Below, in pieces: positions 57,401 to 64,000 of a stretch of DNA of 64,000 bases. A program made the translations under genes and the position numbers. The DNA comes from Durusdinium trenchii (taxonomy: Eukaryota > Sar > Dinophyceae > Suessiales > Symbiodiniaceae), in assembly GCA_963970005.1 (NCBI GenBank), contig CAXAMN010025672.1:381431-445430 (forward strand). The letters are read 5' to 3'. Under the pieces are notes generated by a model. It worked only from the letters and a program-made list of their open reading frames with translations. It did no database searches and was not told the DNA's origin. Numbering within the stretch: the stretch's first letter is position 1; each line of letters opens with the position of its first letter.

Positions 57401-60400
57401 TTTTGACTCTCCAACACGTTCCAAACGGAGGATATGGAGCAAACGGAGCAAGTGTCGTGATATCTCTAGTGGTTCACCTAAAAACACATAGAGATCAATC
57501 TTTCAAGTCTCGCTCGCTGGATGTCTCGTCCCCTTGGTTTGAACAACATATTCAAACATATTCAAACAAAACATGCAGACCTGCCGCCCACCTGGAAGAT
57601 CACATCGGTCACACCGGTGATCATCAAGATCAGGTCAAACCTCAGGCGTACCGCATGAGCTTGGCTCCGCTTGTTTCGGAGTTTGGACTCTCCCATCGCT
57701 GAGCCTGGCCATCGAAACGAAACCCGGCCCAGAGTTAGCGTTCAGAACACATGATCACTCCAATGAGAAACAAGCCAGCCACCTGCCCATGCTGTGCCGA
57801 ACCAGCGGATCCCCACCGCGCTGAAGCGCGCCCAACTGCTCGCTGCGGATCCAATTTGGCCAAAGTGCCAGTTCCAGGCCCAATCACTGCCGAGGAAGAA
57901 CCTCGCTCGTGGCTGTCTTCGCTCGTGAGTGAAGCGGTGGAGAACCTCATTCATGTATATAACCTAAGAATCCTTCGGCCCTCCATGGCTGGGTCAGACC
58001 CTCCATAACAGGGGTCCGGACCCTCAAAACCCTTTATATTCGAGGGCCCGGATTCTTGGGTATTCATATTCAGTAGTTACTAGGACGCTACTAGGGGCTC
58101 CTGGCATCGCTACTAGGAGGAAGGACGCTACTAGGGGCTCTTGGCCTTACTATTAGGAGCAAGAACACTACGAGTAACAAGAAACTACTATATTCTTCTT
58201 GTGTCTGGTCGCCGAGTCGTGGAGTGAAGCCACTGGACGACCAAACGGCTCTTCGGGTCTTGGCAGCCAGACCCGGTTGCGAGATCCACCATGAGCTGTG
58301 GCGGCGCAGAACGAGGTGTGACCGTTGATGAACGCATCCCTGCTGGTCCCCAGAAACGAGCTTCTTGGGTGGTACTGTGATTACATGTGGTGAAAAAGAA
58401 AAAACTCATCAGCTTCACAATGAGTTTCACCATACAAAAGGAACCTTTTAAGTACGAACACTGCGCTCCTCCCTTCGTTTCTTTCTTTCGTTTCACCAGA
58501 AACGGCGTCCACCGGTGACCGGGTTCCGCACCGGTGTCTTCGATACGGAAACCAAGGAAGCCACGGTCGGTCGAAGGAACCAAGCGATTCCCGGTGCTGC
58601 CCAGGTGCTCTCGCATTCCACTGAGGTACATCCGCATACAACTCTCCAAGAGCAAAAAGAAGGCCAAAACACCTGCCGTTCGGACCAAACAGGTGAAGAT
58701 CCCAAACATCCCTTGTCTGAGAACCACCAAAAAAGAAGCGTCTGAAAAAAAATCCCAGCAAGAGACCCCAAACAGTGTGTGTGTGAGGTCTGTAAGCAGA
58801 AAGTCTAGAGATCTGGGGTCCAGAGAGGTGATGGTGGTGATGAAGTGAAGGTGAGTGCGAGTGTGAGTGAGGGTGAGGGTGAGAGTAAGTGCGCGTGAGA
58901 GTGAGAGTGTGAGGGAGTGTGAGTGTGAGTGAAGGTGGAAGAGTGAGAGTGTGAGGGAGTGTGAGTGTGAGTGAGAGTAGGAAACTGAGTGAGTGCGAGT
59001 GTGAGTGAGAATGAGTGAGTGTGAGTGAGACTGAAGGTGGGTGAGTGAGTGTGAGAGTCGGAGTGAGAGTGAGAGTGAGAGTGAGAATAGTGAGAGTGCG
59101 AGAGTGAGTGAGAGTGAGAGTGAGTGTGGGTGAGAGTGAGTGTGGGTGAGTGAGTGTGCGTGTGAGTGTGAGTGCGAGTGTGAGTGAGAGCGGGTGAGAA
59201 TCTGCGAGTGGGAGAGTGAGTGGGTGTGAGTGTGAGGAGTGTGAGTGTGAGTGGGAGTGGGAGAGTGAGTGAGTGTGTGAGGGAGTGCGAGTGTGAGTGC
59301 TGCGAGCCTGCGCAGTCGAAGTGCACATTGACGATGTCGAGAACCATGAATGTACTGGAAATAGCAGCGAATTAGCCGTTCACGGCCGCGCGCTTCAGCG
59401 ATCTAAGCATCAGCTGCTACCGTAAGAACCCCTCAGTGTGCCCACACTGTTTGGGGAATGAATTGGGGTGGTTACTGTGCCTGCCTCATAGTTCTATACT
59501 TTCTTGGTCAAGCGGGTAATCTGCACATCTGCACATCTGCAAACGGAAGAAGAGTTCTTGCGTGTCGTTGAGACCTTTAGGAGCCTGAAGCTTACTGGTT
59601 CATGTCAGGCTGTGGGTCTCATGTCCATCTGTGCGGTCTCCTTCGAGCCCATGGGCCAACCCGAGCAGATTGATAGTACTGTCTGGTGGATACGAAGTCT
59701 TTGCGGGTCTTTAGGAAGTCCCAAAATGTTCCAAAAGAACATCTTTAATGGTTCACTCATCACTCCCCTGAAGAGTCCCGAAGCCCTTGAAAACGTGGTC
59801 GAGAATGTTGATGCACTTGAACCCTCCAAAGTACCTTGGAAAATGGGACATGTGACATTACCCTTTGAAAAAGCAGGTCAGGTGCGTGTCATTTGTACCC
59901 ATTTTCCGAGGTACTTTTGAGACTCCAGGTAGATCCTATAGCGGTGTTCCAAGATCATTGAAAGGCCAAGCGAAGGGGAAGCTTTCACCTAGCGGATGCT
60001 CCTATCCGTACTTCACACAGGAAGATCAGAACCTCTGCGACGGGCTCATCGATATGCAACATGAAGACGGCGCCTTCCATGTACTTCCATCCAGTCCAGT
60101 CTTCCCAAGTCCTCCCAGCAGTGCCATGAGCTGGGTCGCTGGGGGTGGCAAAAAGGTACACTGTGGGAAGCCGAATGCTGCTTAAAAGCTTAAAGGGAGT
60201 GGAGTCTAAATGCTTGTCTTACTAATACTAGGAAACCATAATTGCTTCCCTAGCCTTACCTATTGTTTGTGAGCGGACTCCTTTCTTCTGGCTGGTGAAC
60301 ATGTGCAAAGTATATATTGTATAACATTTATATATATATATAGTAGCATCCCACACAATCAGTGGGACATGATCTAAACATTGGGCCGGCCCCATCACCA

Positions 60401-63400
60401 TCAATAGTAGATGACTTTGGGTTGGTAAGGGGTATTTATCCATTTGATATGCTCAGATGTTCAATTACGAGTGACAATGGGTAAAGATATACTCGAATCT
60501 GGTGGTGATCTACCATGATCTACCTTGTCCAGCGCACAGGACCTCGGAAAGGACACTACTTGCCTGCTAGAGATGCGCAGCTAGCGGTCCCTTGCCATGG
60601 AGGTATGGAGGGAACCCAATCCTGGAAATGAAATTTATGCCCTGGGAGTCCAAAACTAGAGTCTAGAGTTTAAAATGGCTAACCTGCTCTTGTACTTAGT
60701 GTAAAATCCCTGGTAAGTAAACAATGGTGGTTCTGGATTCGGACCATTAAAACAATGGTGGTATGATGAATCCCTCCGGGATATACAGAAAACAACTCCT
60801 CTGGGCGGATGTCTGTCACTGCATGACACTTCCAGGTTGGACCCGGCACATGAGGGTGTGTATTTTGCATCCGGGAGACGCCCGATCGCCCCTTGACTAC
60901 ACACCCATGTCTTCTTTCAGGGGGTGCTGCCAACGGGCCGGTGAATGCACGTGCGGCGTGTTGCGCCTGTCGGTCTGGAATCCAATCATAATCCCATTCA
61001 CCTCAGCGGAGGTTCTCAGTGAGGGATCTAACATCATAAAAAGAAAAAAAACACCGTAGATAGTAGATATCCCTGTTTGTTGCAGTCTTAGGTTTTCAAC
61101 AGCACAGTGTGTATATATATATTATATGATATGTATTCACCCGTCTACACATCTAGATTGAAGGTTATATCAAAAAACATTTTTGGTTCTTGGGGTTACA
61201 AACTTGCAAATCTTCAAATCCCTCGCTTGAAAACTCGTCACTCAATCTTATCGGAGGCGATAGTGTGGGGAAAACCACTCAAATCTTTCACCGAATTATC
61301 ATATTGATTCATATTGATTCCATTTCTACACCTGCCTCCCTCCCCAGGTCGCAACTCTGAGTGGCCAAGATCAGGATGGCGACGAAGGGTTCGATGTACC
61401 TTGGAAGAGCATGGGCCCATGGCCTGGAACTCTCATCCTGGTCGAGTCTTAGACTGTTGACTGTTCACATGATATGGTTCTGATCACTCCAAGGAATCGG
61501 GACAAATACAGACTCCCCAAACTCCGACTCCTTAGACTGAGTGGACCAACTCCAAGGAGTGAACATCCCTCGGACTCCCTCGGCACGCTCGGATCGGTCG
61601 ATCGGATGCGCCCAGCAGCATGAGTGGGTTGATGGGCTCGGGCGGCGCGGCCAAGTCATTGATGCGGACCTCATGTCGAAAAGGCTGAGTGTCATGGGTA
61701 GACCTGGTACCTCTCCTCCTGGGCGGCGGGTGCAAGGGAAGACTCTGCACGATTTAAGGATCTCCGTTAGAGATCTGAATGGTCCAACAGCACCGGCCCC
61801 CCCGGCAACGACCTCCCGGAAGGTTTGGAGCTACCGTCGTCTTGTTTGGAGAACTCCATACTAAAAAACACGCCCGTTTGTGTCTTCAGCATACATCTGT
61901 GAGGCTCAGGAAAATTTTGGGAAGAGAAGTGAGCCTCCCCTCGGGAGTAATCGAGGCTGTGCCAACCACTGACTCTCAGGAGTCTCAAACAGATCTTGCT
62001 GTCGGGTACACTTTGGAACAAATGATGTTGGACGGGCAACGGAGAAATCAACGAATCATGTCATGAACTAGTTATCTCAATCAGGTGAGCAAAGTTTTCT
62101 GTAACATACTATTATCTTCCAACAACCTGTATATAATGCGAACCACCCCAGGACCCCCGCTGTGAGTGTGATAAACACCCCCGTATGTACTAACCTTTTG
62201 CAACATGTTCTCAACATGTTCGAGAGTTGGATTTGAGGGTTGGATGTTGTTTATCTTGGTGGGGGTACCATACAAATATATTGTCTAACCTCCCTTCTGG
62301 AACCTGTTTGTTCCACATATATATATAATTATATATATATGTATATATATATAGTACCCACTCCTCTATTTTTACACATGATACGCCATTTACACATGAT
62401 ACAATTCAAATGAACATGAGGGTCCTGGCCGGGAGCTACCTTTCATGCTATTTTAGTAGTATTGGCAGTGTTTTTGGTTGACATATATACATATATGTAT
62501 TTTCGAAATATGAATGTTGATATGATTTAACTAGTTTTTAGGATACCGGTTGATGTGCACATTGAACAATCTCAGGTTAACTATATTAACAGCATATTAA
62601 ACATAACATCTCTATAATATGCAATGATGTATGTTGCCCATGAGCACTTGTTCTATCCCTTGAACACCCCAAAAAAAGCAAAACTCTGAGGATGATGTTT
62701 GGCTTCGGCCTGAAAGATTAATGTTTGCAGTGTTCATTTAGTTGTTTGCTTGTGGCTTCCTGAAAACAACAAACAATGACTTTTTTGGATATTGAATTGG
62801 TCTACACAACCTTGAATCACAAAAAACATCTTGTGTTTTCTTCTTGGTAATTGATGATTGCATAGACATTTTTGATGAAGAAAACCAATAAGCCAAAAAA
62901 AGACTCAATGAAACACGAAACCCCCAAAAAACATCTTTCAGACCAAAACAAAATGTTATTATAATCTAAATTGTGTTATTTTTTTTGGGGGGGGGGTTGT
63001 TTATGGGTTTGGGTCTCAGTTCAACTTACTATTGCTACCGCAGCTTTTTCGCGAAGGTCCGCAAGCAACACGCTGGCTGCAACAAGTGGGGTAAAAACAA
63101 ATGACTTTGCAACAACTTCACCAAGAATGTCAAGAACTCGGAAAAGGAGACTGTGAAGAAAACATTGAAAAATACGTTCACAAAATTGCATTTTTCCAGG
63201 AACCTTGATTCGTTTGTCACAAGTACTATTGTGTGTGTTTTTTTTGAAACCAGCACCCTTGATTTGCGATCTTTCTTTGTTAACTAGCTGTCCCTTCTTA
63301 ATCTTGATAAATTTCTATTCACTGGCTGTTTTTTTTTTCAGATTTCTCAAACAAAGCTGATTTGTTTAGGGTTCATTTCGCTGCTCCTGTTCATCCAACG

Positions 63401-63661
63401 ATCTTGAAATAGTTGCCCTCTTTGTTCTTTGATTACTCATACGTTTCAAGGCAGCGCTCAGATCACAGGTAAGGCAGGTCAGGCTTTCTGTTCACCGCAT
63501 GTCCACAAGACACCAGGCATGTTGCAACCGTTGCGACGGACTCTTTTTGACTCTTTTCGACTCCCGCGAACGACTCCGACCCCGTTGGACCGGTGAGACA
63601 CAAAGGTCAGCTCCGCCACCAGGCGATTGGTGTCCCCTGCCAGTAAGATTTCCTTCATGGC
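37745..63661 (-). CDS. Gene A: single-domain voltage-gated cation channel with C-terminal EF-hand (5' end outside window)
   Basis: Multi-exon minus-strand gene; the exons are listed separately. Read in order they give an N-terminal linker, S1, S2 (LLLESCMRMYL), S2-S3 (GSDWAWNW), S3 (FDLILMITGVTDV), an S4 with Arg at every third position (RFCRLIRLVRVVK), the ELRLMVKGLVAG linker, S5 (PLLFAVLYVISG), a pore exon (FTAFRCFCGEC), S6 (SYMLVTLGIFNVILAVYVD), then a cytosolic tail with one canonical EF-hand and a stop codon. This is the ion-transport (PF00520) fold in one copy, so the channel should assemble as a tetramer in a membrane, and Ca2+ may modulate it. The ion selected cannot be read with confidence. 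All joins keep frame except three places where a small exon was not found or a phase did not close: S1 start, after the GRDER exon, and before the last exon. Its paralogue, gene B, lies downstream on the same strand. Family call is firm; exact exon ends are by eye. Confidence 0.9.
38367..38447 (-). CDS. Gene A exon, after EF-hand (GEVKKSDTVATLLATKALQE)
   Basis: 81 nt, acceptor gcgcag|GGC, GT donor after GAGATG. It begins GMLKIR and follows directly on LVQ. Gene B has the same region divided differently (700-784 and 230-276). A hairpin element lies just upstream of this acceptor. Confidence 0.88.
38461..38555. mobile_element. Hairpin element, ATGGCTGTGGGTC family, next to a gene A splice acceptor
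   Basis: tttggctgtgggtc and gacccacagtca are inverted, with a second inner pair (ggatgtcc/ggacatcc). Its edge is about 12 nt from the AG acceptor of the gene A exon at 38,447, in an intron that gene B lacks. Confidence 0.6.
39289..39339 (-). CDS. Gene A exon, EF-hand loop (VIDADGSGTMDVTELVQ)
   Basis: 51 nt, acceptor acacag|GTC, GC donor after GTTCAG. The 12-residue loop DADGSGTMDVTE has Asp at 1 and 3, Ser at 5, Gly at 6, Asp at 9 and Glu at 12, a canonical Ca2+ site. The intron after LVQ is absent from gene B. Confidence 0.92.
39545..39660. repeat. Copy of the satellite, reverse orientation
   Basis: gctactaggggctcctggcc and tgctactaggaacaagaagc are the reverse complement of the units at 1-132. 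Confidence 0.72.
40603..40640. repeat. Solo arm of the ACCTGGACCATC hairpin family
   Basis: catacctggaccatccaatg followed by ggtgtccaatggag matches the left arms at 15,073 and 18,236; no matching inverted arm was found nearby. Confidence 0.45.
40853..40918 (-). CDS. Gene A exon, tail before EF-hand (LMDELDLPPDRANLFE)
   Basis: 66 nt, acceptor cgtcag|GAC, GT donor. Encodes DRTVQT plus the quoted segment; the helix leads into the EF-hand. Gene B has LMNDLDLPADRANLFE in an exon of identical length (1,236-1,301). Confidence 0.9.
40962..41640. repeat. Tandem array of about five 140-170 bp units
   Basis: Each unit holds a (TA)n run, then ccaaacactccatgtatgga, then a second block near ggcccaccatggttcaaatg and aaacaaccatggttttacta. 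Unit starts are near 40,973, 41,125, 41,267, 41,436 and 41,570. Just upstream of the gene A exon at 40,853-40,918, within an intron. Confidence 0.7.
42229..42264 (-). CDS. Gene A exon, tail (AISKELFLLVIQ)
   Basis: 36 nt, acceptor gttgag|GCC, GA donor after ATCCAG. Gene B has AITKELFLLVIQ in the same 36-nt exon (2,099-2,134), also with a GA donor. Confidence 0.88.
42439..42474. repeat. (ATC)n microsatellite
   Basis: Eleven or twelve ATC units. Confidence 0.9.
42864..42938 (-). CDS. Gene A exon, acidic tail segment (NTLDLNEPSSAYTDEDIHEI)
   Basis: 75 nt, acceptor cctgag|GCC, GT donor. Paralogous to 2,666-2,743 in gene B (NLDLRLNSGTFLDDDISDTI), with the same donor codon and phase. Confidence 0.82.
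43339..43409 (-). CDS. Gene A exon, tail helix (ELLKKFAQAYRSFQEADEAG)
   Basis: Acceptor cttccag|GCG. The 3' end is placed at a GT donor after GGC because phase 0 is needed by the next exon; other donors nearby are possible. Gene B has only ELLKKFAE here (3,182-3,207) and lacks the AYRSFQEADEAG extension. Confidence 0.75.
43985..44070. repeat. Tandem repeat, TAGGTTGGAGGCCAT unit
   Basis: Four units of attaggttggaggccatcgc, the last diverged. In a gene A intron. Confidence 0.7.
44745..44790 (-). CDS. Gene A exon, post-S6 tail (ETEATTSEQHARESI)
   Basis: 46 nt, acceptor cggcag|GAG, GC donor after ATCC. It joins ESI-R to ELLKKFA through a split Arg codon. Same length and phase in gene B (3,868-3,913). 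Confidence 0.85.
45488..45520 (-). CDS. Gene A exon, end of S6 (VYVDITMRAAK)
   Basis: 33 nt, acceptor cgcag|GTC, GC donor. The 11 residues are identical to the gene B exon at 4,060-4,092, which uses a GA donor at the same place. Cytosolic end of S6. Confidence 0.9.
45907..45929 (-). CDS. Gene A 23-nt microexon, middle of S6 (IFNVILA)
   Basis: Acceptor atgag|GTA, GT donor. It supplies 2 nt of a Gly codon plus seven codons. The same 23-nt exon, same phase, occurs in gene B at 4,365-4,387 (GA donor). The flanking exons cannot be joined in frame without it. Confidence 0.88.
46550..46616 (-). CDS. Gene A exon, start of S6 (FAFVAGYIISYMLVTLG)
   Basis: 67 nt, acceptor ccgag|GAA, GT donor after TTAG. 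It encodes EELDYG followed by a hydrophobic helix. It joins LVTL-G to IFNVILA through a split Gly codon. Gene B has an intron within this stretch instead (FAIFY|VLSC). Confidence 0.88.
47346..47371 (-). CDS. Gene A microexon, post-filter (LPIHAILA)
   Basis: 26 nt, acceptor accgag|GTC, GT donor after TTGGCA. It joins SAKG|LPIHAILA|EELDYG in frame. Gene B LPIAAVLS lies inside a longer exon (5,768-5,826), so the intron after LPIHAILA exists only in gene A. Confidence 0.72.
47500..47890. repeat. Degenerate minisatellite, ACATGTGTTCTG unit
   Basis: More than ten diverged copies of a unit near acatgtgttctgacat at 12-20 bp spacing. It generates spurious Met/Ser/Glu/His-rich open frames on the minus strand. 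Confidence 0.6.
48079..48122. repeat. Short tandem duplication
   Basis: agtgggatcaaccatcccta occurs twice in a row. Confidence 0.85.
48290..48342 (-). CDS. Gene A exon, pore region (SMFTAFRCFCGECNSAK)
   Basis: 53 nt, acceptor acccag|GTC, GT donor. It has the same length and phase as the gene B pore exon at 6,583-6,635. The acidic GEC following FRCF is the likely selectivity-filter region; this assignment is inference from position between S5 and S6. Confidence 0.88.
49387..49465. mobile_element. Hairpin element, TAGACTCTTGATTA family
   Basis: Same inverted ends (tagactcttgattaagccac and tattacataatcaagtcta) and inner ccccat/atgggg pair as 26,733-26,810. It lies in a gene A intron between the turret and pore exons. 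Confidence 0.7.
50285..50349 (-). CDS. Gene A exon, S5-pore turret (FATMTIGRDERAIELELAQ)
   Basis: Acceptor gtccag|GCT, joining ISG|FATMT in frame. Gene B carries FATMTLGRDERTAELDLQ in the larger exon 7,424-7,521. The 3' end here is approximate: the expected HFNNIPR stretch seen in gene B was not found in gene A, so a further small exon may lie between 48,343 and 50,284. Confidence 0.8.
50973..51025 (-). CDS. Gene A exon, S5 helix (TLALAFPLLFAVLYVISG)
   Basis: 53 nt, acceptor ggaacag|GAC, GC donor after TCAG. It closes GLR|TLALAF in frame. It ends within VISG, whereas the gene B intron cuts seven residues earlier (LLFA|VLYV), so the intron positions differ between the paralogues. Confidence 0.9.
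51365..52013 (-). pseudogene. Tyrosine recombinase catalytic region, frameshifted
   Basis: The frame begins after a stop near 52,013 and reads FATSLLLCFYGILRTGELLD, so the first catalytic Arg (LRTGE) is present. It continues ALGLTKAGKRAGVQ and RPYSLRRGGAT (second Arg box) and MILGRWQ. An extra base near 51,578 then shifts the frame; the region with the nucleophilic Tyr (TARLYPNESRAILAEM) is in the next frame, followed by a basic tail ending at 51,365. The boxes match the R..HxxR/RRGGAT..Y scheme of DIRS-type integrases. One frameshift plus the upstream stop make it inactive as it stands. Confidence 0.75.
52187..53044 (-). CDS. Retroelement ORF1: zinc-ribbon plus Arg/Ser-rich basic protein
   Basis: 285 codons from a genuine ATG (53,044) to a stop. 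Residues 1-25 hold two CxxC pairs (CKGC and CDPC, 14 residues between them). A short helical region (VDELVQYLKKINETVESACE) follows, then a long charged tail with Lys/Glu blocks and SR/RRRR repeats (about residues 135-185). The design is that of a gag-like or RNA-binding ORF1. The end is probably frame-shifted: an overlapping frame to 52,156 ends in a more fitting Gly/Arg-rich tail (GSGRGKGGGKRLHRK). It could be mistaken for a splicing-factor SR protein, but the neighbouring recombinase argues for a mobile element. Confidence 0.65.
   Translation of the reverse strand: MSACKGCNNRLRKPVGLSGFCDPCYLIVKLERLVFTRCPPHSVDELVQYLKKINETVESACEKFEADRTAGYVDLHGAPVSATEGDKRAVYKRGRAGPGPFEEGVHKGGKDKEAAPSQIPVKKEKDTESSKEPLVEPKEEAPRKKDRSRRRRRSRTRSHRSRSRRRSKKEDKKEKRGTPSPEAKKEASPISSSKAEEEEVEETFEEPESSPEVVKNDKESDRKYLLSRTANPSARKPLPRRPRTPSHSPPGYHDQDHRDEHKPKRERIQTRPSRPVLRTPRLRPW
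54676..54716 (-). CDS. Gene A exon, S4-S5 linker (ELRLMVKGLVAGL)
   Basis: 41 nt, acceptor gccag|GAG, GA donor after TTGAG. ELRLMVKGLVAG is identical in gene B at 8,567-8,604. This helix couples the sensor to the pore in 6-TM channels. The S5 exon follows only after a 3.65-kb intron containing a retroelement. Confidence 0.9.
55495..55542. repeat. (CTCTCC)n microsatellite
   Basis: ctctccctctccctctctcc repeated, pyrimidine-only, in the gene A intron upstream (on the + axis downstream) of the 54,716 exon. Confidence 0.85.
55666..55693 (-). CDS. Gene A microexon, S4 end (KIFRLKCMK)
   Basis: 28 nt, acceptor ctaag|GAA, GA donor after ATGAAG. It completes the Val-Lys codon pair after S4 in frame. 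Gene B has the same 28-nt exon at 8,795-8,822 (KVFRLNYMK), also with a GA donor. Confidence 0.85.
56683..56762 (-). CDS. Gene A exon, S4 voltage sensor (FASSLLRFCRLIRLVRVV)
   Basis: 80 nt, acceptor cctccag|GCG, donor GT|GT in phase 2. Arg occurs at every third position (R-FC-R-LI-R-LV-R-VV-K, the Lys coming from the next exon), the signature of a voltage sensor. The RFCRLIRLVRVV core is identical in gene B at 9,635-9,693. Confidence 0.93.
57592..57640 (-). CDS. Gene A exon, S3 helix (FDLILMITGVTDVIFQ)
   Basis: 49 nt, acceptor cctgag|GTT, GT donor. One exon covers the whole of S3, including the conserved Asp residues. In gene B the same stretch is split by an intron (10,799-10,829 and 9,860-9,886). 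Confidence 0.88.
57869..57901 (-). CDS. Gene A microexon, S2-S3 linker (FFLGSDWAWN)
   Basis: 33 nt, acceptor gcgag|GTT, GC donor after AACTG. DWAWNWFD is the typical sequence entering S3 in voltage-gated channels. It joins to the S3 exon through a split Trp codon (TG|G). Confidence 0.82.
58074..58192. repeat. Copy of the satellite, reverse orientation
   Basis: gacgctactaggggctcctg, gcatcgctactaggaggaag and a second turn; in the gene A intron between the S2 and S2-S3 exons. Confidence 0.75.
58609..58672 (-). CDS. Gene A exon, S2 helix (VLAFFLLLESCMRMYLSGMR)
   Basis: 64 nt, acceptor ggcag|GTG, GC donor after CGAGA. It encodes a hydrophobic helix with the usual S2 acid (Glu in LLLES) and a following basic residue. 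It joins in frame to FFLGSDWAWN. The open frame continues past the donor, but only the GC donor here restores the S2-S3 sequence. Confidence 0.75.
58848..59302. repeat. (GTGAGT)n-type minisatellite
   Basis: About 450 bp of gtgagtgtgagagt variants with purine/T bias. The 315-codon minus-strand frame across it (Thr/His/Ser/Leu repeats) is an artefact of the repeat. It lies in a gene A intron upstream of the S2 exon. Confidence 0.85.
60965..61001 (-). CDS. Gene A exon, S1 segment (VNGIMIGFQTD)
   Basis: Acceptor gctgag|GTG. NGIMIGFQTD is identical to the gene B S1 exon at 13,148-13,231. The 3' end is a choice: a GC donor after GACAGGC closes the phase with the S2 exon at 58,672, but the open frame runs on further. 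The part of S1 before NGIM was not found and the 5' phase with the previous exon does not close, so a further small exon is expected between 61,002 and 61,611. Confidence 0.65.
61612..61669 (-). CDS. Gene A exon, N-terminal linker 2 (VRINDLAAPPEPINPLMLLG)
   Basis: Acceptor atgag|GTC, GC donor, ends in phase 1. It joins AELTF to VRINDLAAPPE in frame. Paralogous to 15,616-15,670 in gene B, where VRINDLAAPPE is identical. Conserved linker just before S1. Confidence 0.8.
63602..63661 (-). CDS. Gene A exon, N-terminal linker 1 (AMKEILLAGDTNRLVAELTF)
   Basis: 60 nt, phase 0/0, acceptor gcgag|GCC, donor TTT|GT. It matches the 60-nt gene B exon at 16,099-16,158 (AMREILVAGDTNRLVAELTF) in 18 of 20 residues with the same borders. 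Cytosolic region before S1; function unknown. Confidence 0.8.
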
Positions 63662-63974
63662 CTCGCGCTCGGGCGGAAGCGAGATTGGAGCCACACCGGT
63701 GAAGCATCCAAAGACGCAGGTTGCAGGTTCACCCCTGAGCCAGAAATGAGTGGAACATAGTGGAACATAGTAGGTGACCCGAACTTTCCACCGGTTGGAT
63801 TTGAGTGGGGAACCCTAATCTACCAGAAAGGTTTAAACAACTTTCAGTCACACACAGCTTTTCATGGGGCTCTGACTTTCAATACAGTATATTACAATAT
63901 CTGGACCTTCATTTGCAGTTCTGGACAAGGAGCTGCAATCACGGTCAGCAAATCAGGCTAAACACAAAAAGTTA

Positions 63975-63984
63975 NNNNNNNNNN
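63975..63984. other. Assembly gap (10 N)
   Basis: Ten ambiguous bases; a placeholder gap, real length unknown. Confidence 1.
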
Positions 63985-64000
63985 TGAGCACATTAGCCCA

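Larger units (their letters stand above)
50350..63601 (-). other. Introns in the 5' half of gene A
   Basis: Holds the tyrosine-recombinase retroelement, (CTCTCC)n, the satellite at 58.1 kb, the (GTGAGT)n minisatellite and (TA)n runs near 53,200 and 62,320-62,350. Open GC-rich frames at 58.2-58.37 kb are not placed in the channel. Confidence 0.5.

Noticed and set aside
58200..58375. GC-rich segment as an additional gene A exon
   Set aside because: The exons on either side (58,609 and 57,901) join in frame without it.
58381..59328. 315-codon minus-strand frame rich in Thr, His, Ser and Leu
   Set aside because: It is a translation of the GTGAGT minisatellite; all frames of that repeat are open. 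The real S2 exon (58,609-58,672) lies in part of it by chance.
1..64000. tRNA, rRNA or spliced-leader genes
   Set aside because: I looked for tRNA-like stems, conserved rRNA stretches and the dinoflagellate spliced-leader sequence by eye and found none; a covariance-model scan would be needed to exclude small RNAs.

Overview
This window looks like nuclear DNA of a dinoflagellate, most likely a Symbiodiniaceae-type alga. No organism name is given; this rests on content. Coding sequence is chopped into very small exons (many of 23-80 nt). The inferred introns end in AG followed by G and begin with GT, GC or GA. Both recognisable genes lie head to tail on the same (minus) strand. Intronic and intergenic DNA is full of short hairpin elements, (TA)n runs and a dispersed satellite-like repeat. 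I see no rRNA, tRNA, CRISPR array or bacterial-style operon.

The main content is two paralogous minus-strand genes for a single-domain, six-transmembrane voltage-gated cation channel with a C-terminal EF-hand. Gene A runs from the right edge (first exon seen at 63,661) down to a stop codon at 37,745. Gene B is secure from 16,276 down to 230 and continues past the left edge. Their exons are collinear: N-terminal linker, S1-S2, S2-S3, S3, S4 (Arg at every third position), S4-S5 linker, S5, pore, S6, a tail with an ELLKKFA segment, an acidic segment, a KELFLLVIQ segment, a DLPxDRANLFE segment, the EF-hand, then the region following it. I rebuilt about 22 exons of A and 24 of B by eye. The reading frame stays open across nearly every proposed junction. 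The points I could not close are listed in the entries.

Region by region: 1-16.3 kb holds gene B from the N-terminal linker to the segment after the EF-hand. 16.3-32.6 kb is either the long 5' part of gene B or belongs to another gene. It contains three candidate N-terminal exons, the first with an ATG at 32,571 in good context, a 5'-truncated plus-strand retrotransposon with an 18-bp target-site duplication (21.4-22.8 kb) and a cluster of strong hairpins near 23.4 kb. 32.6-37.7 kb is probably intergenic. 37.7-63.7 kb is gene A, with a decayed tyrosine-recombinase retroelement (51.4-53.0 kb) inside one intron. A large foldback element lies in a gene B intron at about 11.9-12.6 kb.

The most interesting feature is not a new protein but the architecture. 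The two paralogues share most exon borders and phases, including a 23-nt microexon for the middle of S6, yet at several places each has an intron that the other lacks, a few codons away. Gene B also uses far more GA donors than gene A, and one gene B intron is bounded by an exact 11-nt direct repeat that spans both splice sites. This fits repeated gain or movement of introns after duplication. The splice model is inferred from DNA alone; transcript data would settle it.
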